Source: Sutterella sp.
GTDB lineage: Bacteria > Pseudomonadota > Gammaproteobacteria > Burkholderiales > Burkholderiaceae_F
Assembly: GCA_020025955.1 (NCBI GenBank)
Contig: JAHHRF010000009.1
Coordinates: forward strand, 1-48,248
Length of the DNA stretch: 48,248 nucleotides
Direction: 5' to 3'
Notes under the pieces: model-generated
What the model was told of the DNA's origin: nothing
Databases searched by the model: none
Seen by the model: the letters and a program-made list of their open reading frames with translations, nothing else
In this document: one piece after another, positions 17,616 through 25,054 of the stretch
How positions within the stretch are numbered: position 1 is the first letter of the stretch
How the letters are laid out: each line of letters starts with the position of its first letter
Translations under genes and position numbers: made by a program

Positions 17616-18355
17616 GAGCCAAACCATTAACGATGAAAGCCTGGCTACTCGCTTGCTGTTGCGCGGTCATGGCTCCTTATGCCTTTGGGACTTTACCGCA
17701 GACCATTCAACAAACCACCGTCATTGAACTCGGTCCTGTAATGCCGTTTAAAGACCCTAACTTCTTGACGCTTTTAAAGAATCGAGCTCAACACTACGTT
17801 GATAGTGGCCAGTGGGAAAAGCGTGTTCAAGCTGTTCAGGCTCGGGCTGCACAAAAAGCGCTTCGACCAAACGGAAGGAGCTTCCCGATTGCGCTATCCA
17901 ATACTTATCGAGTCCTAGACACGCACGTGAATCAAGCCGATCTATCGCCTTGGTCTAGCGCCCTCGAAGGGTTCCAACGCGTGTACCTCTTCATTGATGG
18001 TGATCGTCTTGCAGATCGAAGGTTTGCCAAAACACTCACTAGCTTGAAGGCACAACAAACGGAGACTCACCTTAACGCCCCTTCCGACATCAAGGTCGTC
18101 CTCACTCAAGGAGACCTACGTCTTACCCAAGAGGCTTTGCACGTCCCGCTCTACTTCGATCAGGGCGCTTACTTGTGTCGTCGCTTTTCGCTCCAACACT
18201 TACCAGCTCTCGTGGTCTTAACCATCGACCGCATCACCGTACTCGAGCCCGCATTAAGCGATGAAGGGGTGCTCCTAGACGAGCAGTTGCCACAAAACAT
18301 CCTGGAAGCCCTACCGCAAAAACTTCAGAACTTATGGACGCCTATGGCGCCCTGA
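17612..18355 (+). CDS. traW: TraW, pilus assembly protein
   Basis: 247 residues with a signal peptide (WLLACCCAVMAPYAFG). The mature protein begins with ELGPVMPFKDPNFL, matching the TraW G-x-x-Y-P-V-K-E-P-D-L motif. YLFIDGDR fits the family FINGDDP strand, and PLYFDQGAYLCRRFSLQHLPALV matches VYFDQNGxLCxRxGIxxVPA near the C-terminus. TraW acts in the periplasm in F-pilus assembly, with TrbC. Compared with F the traW/traU order is inverted. It overlaps traU by four bases. Confidence 0.88.
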   Translation: MRAKPLTMKAWLLACCCAVMAPYAFGTLPQTIQQTTVIELGPVMPFKDPNFLTLLKNRAQHYVDSGQWEKRVQAVQARAAQKALRPNGRSFPIALSNTYRVLDTHVNQADLSPWSSALEGFQRVYLFIDGDRLADRRFAKTLTSLKAQQTETHLNAPSDIKVVLTQGDLRLTQEALHVPLYFDQGAYLCRRFSLQHLPALVVLTIDRITVLEPALSDEGVLLDEQLPQNILEALPQKLQNLWTPMAP

Positions 18356-18393
18356 ACCAACGTGTTTATTGGTCATAACGAAAAGAACTTGTG

Positions 18394-19029
18394 ATGAAGA
18401 AAATGAAATCTCCATTGATCTTGTCCCTCGGCTTTTTGATTGGGTTGAGCCTAGTGAGCACGCCGTCCCTTAGCAAGGACATTCCTGTATTGGATCGCTC
18501 CATTAAACCGTTTGTACAGTCGCCCCAAACAAACGCCCTTACGACCTCACCCTATGAAAGCAAGGAAGCGACAAAGCCAACCCAAGATGAACTCAGAGTC
18601 ATCTCCATAGTGGACTCTCATCTTGACGAAGACACTTTGAAGCGCATTGCACGTAGTCATGCGCTCTTTAACCGATACGGACTCAATTCTGGCGTGCTCT
18701 TATTAGGACTCGATCTTCGACATATTGAAAGAAGTTCATCTGGCGCTACACCTAAGCCAATAAAGTCCTTAGAACCCTTCATGGCCCAGGGTGTGTACTT
18801 CGCCATTGACCCAGTAAGCATTTCGCGAATTGAACGGGAAGTGACTCATCAAGGGCGCCACTTTGGCGTCCCTTCAACGGTTTTCATCCAAGGCAACAGT
18901 TTATTTGTGGCCTTGGGTGGAACGCCACGACTCGCCGTCGAACGCTTCCTTGAAGGAAGCGATTTGAATCACACCGCCGATGACAAACTTAGCGCTATTG
19001 CTGAGGCTTTACGCCTGGAGGGGTTATGA
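18394..19029 (+). CDS. trbC: TrbC, type-F pilus assembly protein
   Basis: 211 residues. A signal peptide (LILSLGFLIGLSLVSTPSLS) precedes a mature part with a TraF/TrbC-type thioredoxin-like pattern: VSLDEDTLKRIA, LNSGVLLLGLDLR, GVYFAIDPVSISRIE and VPSTVFIQG, then GTPRLAVERFLEG. No CxxC is present, as usual for TrbC. It works with TraW and TraF in the periplasm. An ATG is used here; GTG lies one codon upstream. Its end overlaps the next gene. Confidence 0.8.
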   Translation: MKKMKSPLILSLGFLIGLSLVSTPSLSKDIPVLDRSIKPFVQSPQTNALTTSPYESKEATKPTQDELRVISIVDSHLDEDTLKRIARSHALFNRYGLNSGVLLLGLDLRHIERSSSGATPKPIKSLEPFMAQGVYFAIDPVSISRIEREVTHQGRHFGVPSTVFIQGNSLFVALGGTPRLAVERFLEGSDLNHTADDKLSAIAEALRLEGL

Positions 19030-20249
19030 GCCTCATTGCCCTTCTCGGTCTCACTTGGTCGCTATTTTCTACAGCGACCTTTGCCCAAGAGCCACCATCA
19101 GACTTAACAAAAGCAGCTACTCAAGCCGGCTTTTCCACGCAACCCATTGAAGTGGAGAAACTGGCGAAGGCCATTAATAAAAAACCTGAACAGTATTTAA
19201 ATGCTTTCGGCGTAAATGACTTCAAAGCGCTTACGAATGGTGTGTCTGAAAACATCAACCTTTATAAGAACGGGATGGGAGACATCACTACCCCTGCTCA
19301 AATTACGGTAGACGCCTGTCAAAACAAAACCGACCCAACGTGCCGAGCCATCCAACTGTTGACTTATCAGCGTGATCATCATCCAGAGCCTGAACCGCAG
19401 GATATCCGTGCGGTAGCCGATTTCGAAAATATGAAGGCGAATCTTCCCATTGGCACTGCACCTGACAATGTGCCATGCCAGCCGATCGTTGCGGACTTCA
19501 AACCCATTCAAACGAAAAAGACGTGTCGACCTGGGACCTTATTAGAAAGGACTGAATGCTTTAAGGGGATCGAGCCTGATGGCACTGTTCTTGTGAACAA
19601 AATCCGTATCGACGCCCCTAAGCCCATTGAAGTCATCAAAACTTGCGAGCCCCAAAAAACGGAGGTGAAAGAGACGAAAAACACGGTGTCTTGTAAAGAA
19701 CCTTTAGAGGTAATTCAAACCGAAACTCAAACCACCGATGCAGAGATTACCTACCGCGATTATTGGACCTATTCATGTAAACCCAGAGCCCATACAACGA
19801 AACGCGTGACTTGTTCCCGTTACCTTGTTAAAAGCGATGATCAAAGTACATGTCCGAATGGAACCGTTCGTATCAATACGCACACCAGTGACGCGCTTGT
19901 CACAGATGATGTGCCTGAGTTTGATACGTTAACGGCAACCTATGTCTGCGGAAAAGACGTAACCCTATCCATCAATGGTGCCTCGACCAAATGGACTCGC
20001 GGCGAAGGTACGTCCAGTCGATTGATTCGTGATCGAAAAAATCGGCAAATGGGCTATCGCTACACCGTTAAACGCAAAAATTGTGAAGGCACGCATTGTG
20101 TCCTGCGTTACGAAGCAGAAATCTATCGAAAGGGATACCTCACCGATACGATTAAGGGCGTCATGATCATTGAGGGAGAAGGCTTACCTCCCAAGCCCCC
20201 AGTCTGGGTTGACAACTGCAAGGCATTAACGAGTGAGGACGCTAAATGA
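19026..20249 (+). CDS. TraN N-terminal-like secreted cysteine-rich protein
   Basis: 407 residues with its own signal peptide (ALLGLTWSLFSTATFAQ). The early part (TQAGFSTQPIE..., then a CQNKTDPTCRAIQLL segment) is like the region following the N-terminus of TraN proteins. The later part is a run of cysteine-containing repeats (KTCRPGTLLERTEC, KTCEPQ, VTCSRYL) and beta-rich segments. TraN is the large outer-membrane mating-pair adhesin. Here the next gene carries the conserved TraN C-terminus, so this may be the other half of a split adhesin, or a separate accessory protein of the same type. It overlaps trbC and the next gene by four bases each. Confidence 0.6.
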   Translation: MSLIALLGLTWSLFSTATFAQEPPSDLTKAATQAGFSTQPIEVEKLAKAINKKPEQYLNAFGVNDFKALTNGVSENINLYKNGMGDITTPAQITVDACQNKTDPTCRAIQLLTYQRDHHPEPEPQDIRAVADFENMKANLPIGTAPDNVPCQPIVADFKPIQTKKTCRPGTLLERTECFKGIEPDGTVLVNKIRIDAPKPIEVIKTCEPQKTEVKETKNTVSCKEPLEVIQTETQTTDAEITYRDYWTYSCKPRAHTTKRVTCSRYLVKSDDQSTCPNGTVRINTHTSDALVTDDVPEFDTLTATYVCGKDVTLSINGASTKWTRGEGTSSRLIRDRKNRQMGYRYTVKRKNCEGTHCVLRYEAEIYRKGYLTDTIKGVMIIEGEGLPPKPPVWVDNCKALTSEDAK

Positions 20250-22483
20250 ACGATTACGCTCCTTACTCTTTAAAACGCACTGGTCTTATTTCGGCCTTGC
20301 TCTCGCTTTGTCTTCTTACGACCAGCTTAAATACCTATGCCAGCAACTGCGTAAAGGTTGGTGAAGTGTGCACCCAATATGAGGGTGATGAATGCGTGTA
20401 TTTCGAAGACGAATACGAATGCATAACGGACCAACTTGAACCAGGTTTAAGTTGTCATGGCTCTGAATTAGATGACTTTTGTGAAACGCTTGAAAGTACT
20501 TCTAACAATAAGGACTCGTCGTTACTTAAGTGTTCTAAACCTTTCAAAGCGAACAATCTCACTCTCATCAAAGAAGGAAGAACCCCTGAGGTTTCACTTC
20601 CAACCTTTTTTGCGCCCACAGGGTGCCGAATTCTATCGTCCGAATGCATCGATTCAGAAGGACGAAACTGGCGTGATCCCCTCACCCATGAGACGACATT
20701 TTTGACTCCCTCGTGTTGGCGCATGCGCTACGAGTTGGCGTGTTCTGTGAAGCCTGATAGCAATAAACAGTGCAACCGTCTCGTTAACCAAGGTTGCACG
20801 TTGTCATCAACGCCTGTCTGCACTCAACGCGATATCAGTGGGAAATGTGTAGAACAAACCTCTGAATGGATTTGTCCCAAAGACTCTGCCGTGACTGACC
20901 AAGAAGCAGGCACCACGATTACCGGAGAAATAGAAGTCCCAACCGGTCAAACCATTTATGACGACAAATCTTGCCTGCAACTAGAAATGCATCTCCACAA
21001 TTTGGGATACCGTTGCCAGAAATCCGAACATACCAATGCGACGGGGAACCTCGTTTATCGCTACGACTGCGAAAAAGTTCCCGATCAAGTTGCAAAAAAG
21101 ACGATGGATGAGTTCGTTGCGCTTAATCGCTGCCAACCTGACTTGGTCAATAGTGGAACCTATACCTGTTGGAAAGCTAAAGAAGACAATCCATTATCTT
21201 GGCCCAATGGCAGTGAAGTCCTCGAAAGCTACACCGTCCCCAATTATCGCGAAGTCGACACGTGTAAAAACGTGAATGACTTATTTTGCAAAGCCTTAAC
21301 GGAAAAATGCATTGTTTCTGGCGGGACTCGTTTCATCAACGGGCGACCCCAAACTCAAGGCTGTTTTGGGAAACGTTACACCTATCAGTGCAACCAAAGA
21401 CAGAACAAAGACTGCGATGCCTTGGAAAAGGATGAGCATTGTCAATTCGTCGAACAAACTTGCCCGAAGGACGATCCAAACTGTACTCGTCCCGTTTCGC
21501 ATTACGTGTGTTCAAGTCCCGTTCCTTCCATGACGATCGGGAATGCCTGCGACGATCAGGTCTGCATCAATGGCATTTGTCATGACATCCAGAAGCGTTC
21601 TGGCACAGAACTATTTTCTTCTGTCGTTCAACTTGAAATCGCTCGCCAAGCGTCTATTTATGCCGACCAAGACAACATGACCTTTTTTAATGGTCAAGTT
21701 CTTCGTTGCAAGAATCGAGCGGGTGTCACCAGCTGTTGCAAAGCAAAGGTTTCCACCCAAAGTTCAAATGCCGCCTTAGGACGAGCTCTCACCTTTGGCT
21801 ACGGCATCACAAAGGAGATCGTCAGATACGTGGGGTCTCCATACGTTTATGACGCCTTGATGTGGTCACCTAAGACCGAAAAGATCTTGCATTGGATGTA
21901 TGGCGATGCCCCCAATGGCATGTATTCGCCTTCGTTTTCTTATTGGGGGTTGACATTGAAGTACGTTCCCAACCAAGGCTTTTCTTTTAACTTTTCTCCG
22001 TCAAACTTCGTTTTTTCGGCAGCTACAGAAGCTTATGGGAAGTGGGCTGGATGCTCTTATGAAGACCAACGTTTAGCCATTGCCAAATCGCGAGGGCTTT
22101 GCACCTACATTGGCGAGGAATGTACGTCGAAACTCTCCGGTTTTGGATGCGTTGAAACCCAAGAGGTTTACGTTTGCTACAACTCCAAATTGGCTCGAAT
22201 TCTGAATGAACAAGGTCGTCGTCAACTGGGCAAACCCATTGGAACGGTTGATGACATCAATCCAAAAGGCTTCTCTTATCAAGAGTTGAGCTTATTGGAT
22301 TTCCAAAGCATCGACTTTACGGAATTTATTAACGACATCGTTGAGAACATCAAAACCAGTTCAACGGAATCCATTCAAAACATCGAGGCCAGAGCGATGG
22401 AACGAATCGAAAAAATGATTCGAGGAGAACTTTCTCGTAGAGCTCCGTTAGATCGCCCAAGCATTGTGGGAGCCCAACCATGA
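20246..22483 (+). CDS. traN: TraN, mating-pair stabilisation adhesin (C-terminal conserved part)
   Basis: 745 residues with a signal peptide (LLSLCLLTTSLNTYAS). More than 40 cysteines are spread in short repeats (e.g. CTLSSTPVCTQRDISGKC, CDALEKDEHCQFVEQTC). The conserved TraN C-terminus is clear: FFNGQVLRCKNRAGVTSCC, then SRGLCTYIGEECTSKLSGFG, then VCYNSKLARILNEQGRRQLG and DFQSIDFTEF. In F-like systems TraN sits in the outer membrane and grips the recipient cell. The usual YCCFNSKLAR reads VCYNSKLAR here. It is shorter than many fused TraN proteins, consistent with a split from the upstream gene. Confidence 0.85.
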   Translation: MNDYAPYSLKRTGLISALLSLCLLTTSLNTYASNCVKVGEVCTQYEGDECVYFEDEYECITDQLEPGLSCHGSELDDFCETLESTSNNKDSSLLKCSKPFKANNLTLIKEGRTPEVSLPTFFAPTGCRILSSECIDSEGRNWRDPLTHETTFLTPSCWRMRYELACSVKPDSNKQCNRLVNQGCTLSSTPVCTQRDISGKCVEQTSEWICPKDSAVTDQEAGTTITGEIEVPTGQTIYDDKSCLQLEMHLHNLGYRCQKSEHTNATGNLVYRYDCEKVPDQVAKKTMDEFVALNRCQPDLVNSGTYTCWKAKEDNPLSWPNGSEVLESYTVPNYREVDTCKNVNDLFCKALTEKCIVSGGTRFINGRPQTQGCFGKRYTYQCNQRQNKDCDALEKDEHCQFVEQTCPKDDPNCTRPVSHYVCSSPVPSMTIGNACDDQVCINGICHDIQKRSGTELFSSVVQLEIARQASIYADQDNMTFFNGQVLRCKNRAGVTSCCKAKVSTQSSNAALGRALTFGYGITKEIVRYVGSPYVYDALMWSPKTEKILHWMYGDAPNGMYSPSFSYWGLTLKYVPNQGFSFNFSPSNFVFSAATEAYGKWAGCSYEDQRLAIAKSRGLCTYIGEECTSKLSGFGCVETQEVYVCYNSKLARILNEQGRRQLGKPIGTVDDINPKGFSYQELSLLDFQSIDFTEFINDIVENIKTSSTESIQNIEARAMERIEKMIRGELSRRAPLDRPSIVGAQP

Positions 22484-23637
22484 TTCTTAAAGAAACCCTT
22501 TATGTCTTAGGTCTAATGGGAAGTTTGTCCATGACTTATGCCAATGAAACGAATTGGTGGGACGACTCTGCCTGGTTAGATCCTGATCGTCCCTTCTTGT
22601 ATTACAACATCGAGCAGCCCCCTCAAAGAAAGGGTGAGAAAGTTGCTCCACCGGAAACCGTTAAAACGCCTACCCGTAAAGAGCAGGAAACGAAGAAGGT
22701 CATGAGCGCCCCGGCAGCAACTTCTCTAACCCCAAACAAAGAGGAGCCCCCCGTAGCGATTACAGACTTGTCTTCCATTAAAACCGTCAGTGCTCTTAAG
22801 GCTGAACGCGTCAAACGTCTCGAGCGCGCCATCATGGTTCCTTCGGCAGAGAACCTAAAAGCCGTCCGTGAAATTGATGCCTATATGCTTGGGCTCGCTC
22901 ATCGTTACACCGATGCTTGGAACCTCTCCAGAGTGGATGCTCCTGAATACGATTGGAGCGTTAAACACCCTACGAGCGCTTTTGCTATTCAACATGAAAA
23001 AAGTCAGGTCGCCTTGGCCCAGGAACGTTTTTTGCGTTGGCTTCTCCCACAGATGGAGCTCATCTTAGTCACGGACCCGAAGGCAATGAGCTTCCCTTCG
23101 TTCGTTCAGCTCTTCAAATTAATAAAGAGCACCTTTGGCGTCCGTACCCAACTCATTTTGTCTGGGACGTCAGTCGATCCCATGCTTTTGAAACACATGC
23201 AACAGCGTTTCAAAGACAAGGAAGTCTTCGACTCAGTGAACGTCGATCGGAAAAACATTGCTAAAGCACTAGCGGGGCACATCACTCCAGCTGTGATCTT
23301 CATTCCGCACGAAAAAGCGGAAGATCGCCTCGTGGATTATTTAGCCTGGCGTCAATCACAACGAGGGCACTCTGTGTTGACTTACACCCCCTGTGCTGCA
23401 AGCACGTTAGAGCAACGTATGTTGGCCTTCTTTGAAGAGATCATGGATCCCAAGGCAAATTACAAGCCGAAAGCTTGGGAAGTTATGAAGCCTGAGGACG
23501 CCAAGCAAAGCTCCCCAGCTCCGAAAGCGGTTGTTCCTCAAACCACCCACAAAACATCAACTGAGTGTCCGTCAGGGCTCTGTGGTCTGGGGTATCAATC
23601 ACGCCATCAATACTTAAATCAATTGTCGGAGTTATGA
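22480..23637 (+). CDS. traF: TraF, periplasmic pilus assembly protein
   Basis: 385 residues. Signal peptide to about residue 21 (SLSMTYAN). PFLYYNIE near residue 40 stands where F TraF has GWHWYNE. A proline/lysine-rich linker is followed by the alpha-helical TraF segment (IMVPSAENLKAVREIDAYMLGLAHRYTDAW) and a thioredoxin-like C-terminal domain (MELILVTDPKAMSFPSFVQLFKLIKSTFGV..., TPAVIFIPH) lacking a CxxC, as in F TraF. A C-terminal tail with SGLCGLG is extra. Four-base overlaps with traN and traH. Confidence 0.85.
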   Translation: MILKETLYVLGLMGSLSMTYANETNWWDDSAWLDPDRPFLYYNIEQPPQRKGEKVAPPETVKTPTRKEQETKKVMSAPAATSLTPNKEEPPVAITDLSSIKTVSALKAERVKRLERAIMVPSAENLKAVREIDAYMLGLAHRYTDAWNLSRVDAPEYDWSVKHPTSAFAIQHEKSQVALAQERFLRWLLPQMELILVTDPKAMSFPSFVQLFKLIKSTFGVRTQLILSGTSVDPMLLKHMQQRFKDKEVFDSVNVDRKNIAKALAGHITPAVIFIPHEKAEDRLVDYLAWRQSQRGHSVLTYTPCAASTLEQRMLAFFEEIMDPKANYKPKAWEVMKPEDAKQSSPAPKAVVPQTTHKTSTECPSGLCGLGYQSRHQYLNQLSEL

Positions 23638-25049
23638 GCATCATGAAGAAAGTCATTTTCCTTTTAATGGTTGGCCTCTTTAGTTGCTCGTCTCATGGAG
23701 AAGGTTATATCGAAAAGTTCTATAACCGTGCTGGCGCCATGACGCATAACACGCCTGCGGGGCTTTACACCTCAGGGACCAGTGGCACATTAACTGGTGG
23801 CTCTTTCTTGATGAAAGTGCCCCGCAAAACCTTTACCCCCTACTCGATCCAAGCACCCCATTTAAAGGCTGGATGTGGCGGGATTGACCTCTTCCTTGGA
23901 GCTTTCTCAATTCCGAGTAAAGAAGAGTTCGTAAGTTTCGTTCGTTCCATTGGTACTGCCATGCCTGGGCTAGCCTTTAGCATTGCCCTACAAACAATGG
24001 CACCCGACTTAAATGAACAAGTTGCTCAATTCCGAGACATGTTGATGCATCTCTCAGAAAACCTAGGGGACAGTTGCCAAGCAAGCGAAGCGATTTTGGA
24101 TCAAACCGGTGCGAAAGCCTGGCTAACAACAATGTCACATCGCGCTCAAAATCATTTGCGCGCCTCAGGACAAGCGGAAGATCAGGCCGAAGCAAAGCGA
24201 CTCACTGCGATCGATGGTGGTCGTGTTATCTCAAGCGTTCCAACCAAGCGTAATCAAGCTGGTCATATCGTTGAAGCGACAGAACTTAATCTGACATGGT
24301 CGTTATTAAAAGGGGTAAAGAGTTCTACCCCATTAACCGACAACGATCGTGAAATTTTGATGTCGCTGGTGGGCACCGTCATTTATCGACAATACGGTCA
24401 TGGGGAAGATGCTTCTATTGAAGAAGTACCTCTCCCACCATTACCTATCTTAGATGCCCTTCTCACTACTGACATTTACCAAAAGAAGGCCACCATTGAG
24501 CGTTATGCCTGTGATGAATACGAGAAGTGCTTAACCGTTCGAAAAGTTAAGCAAGAAGACATCAATTTAACCCGCAAAATCTATGACGCCTTAGTGGCTT
24601 ATCGCACGTCGATTTTGGAGCGCAATCCCAATCTGGTGAAACCAGAAACACTCGCGTTATTGGAAAACATCTCGCCAATGCCGCTATTGCAACTGGCTGA
24701 AATTGGAGCGTCCTCACGTATGGAGGCATTCTCTGGACAGTACTTTTTAGCGTACTCAGAGGCGGCCGCTTACGAAGTCATTTTGGCTGTTTTAGAGGCG
24801 ATGACAGAGAACATCTCCACCGTTGTGATGGGGAGTTCTTCTCGACACGTTAACGTGCAAACTGAGCGACATGCACAGATATTAGAAGCTCGCATCGAAA
24901 TCATTAAAGCGGGCTTGCGTAGCCGGCAATCTGAACTGGGGGCCCAACTTAGTCGTGTCAATTTAATTGCACAGTCCTGGGAACAGCTTGCCAAACAAGT
25001 ACGAGGCGTTCCAGCCGTTGAGTTGTTGAATCACTTATCAGGGCAGTAA
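23634..25049 (+). CDS. traH: TraH, pilus assembly/mating-pair protein
   Basis: About 471 residues. After a signal peptide (VIFLLMVGLFSCSSHG), the TraH markers follow: the GGSFLMKVPRKTFTPYSIQAPHLKAGCGGIDLFLGAFS region (about 55-90), ALQTMAPDLNEQV and NLGDSCQASEAI. The C-terminal half is helical. In F, TraH is a periplasmic protein of the TraF/TraH/TrbI group needed for pilus retraction and mating. The start shown overlaps the traF stop as ATGA; an ATG nine bases on is better spaced from GGAG and could be the true start. Confidence 0.88.
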   Translation: MSIMKKVIFLLMVGLFSCSSHGEGYIEKFYNRAGAMTHNTPAGLYTSGTSGTLTGGSFLMKVPRKTFTPYSIQAPHLKAGCGGIDLFLGAFSIPSKEEFVSFVRSIGTAMPGLAFSIALQTMAPDLNEQVAQFRDMLMHLSENLGDSCQASEAILDQTGAKAWLTTMSHRAQNHLRASGQAEDQAEAKRLTAIDGGRVISSVPTKRNQAGHIVEATELNLTWSLLKGVKSSTPLTDNDREILMSLVGTVIYRQYGHGEDASIEEVPLPPLPILDALLTTDIYQKKATIERYACDEYEKCLTVRKVKQEDINLTRKIYDALVAYRTSILERNPNLVKPETLALLENISPMPLLQLAEIGASSRMEAFSGQYFLAYSEAAAYEVILAVLEAMTENISTVVMGSSSRHVNVQTERHAQILEARIEIIKAGLRSRQSELGAQLSRVNLIAQSWEQLAKQVRGVPAVELLNHLSGQ

Positions 25050-25054
25050 TTGAG

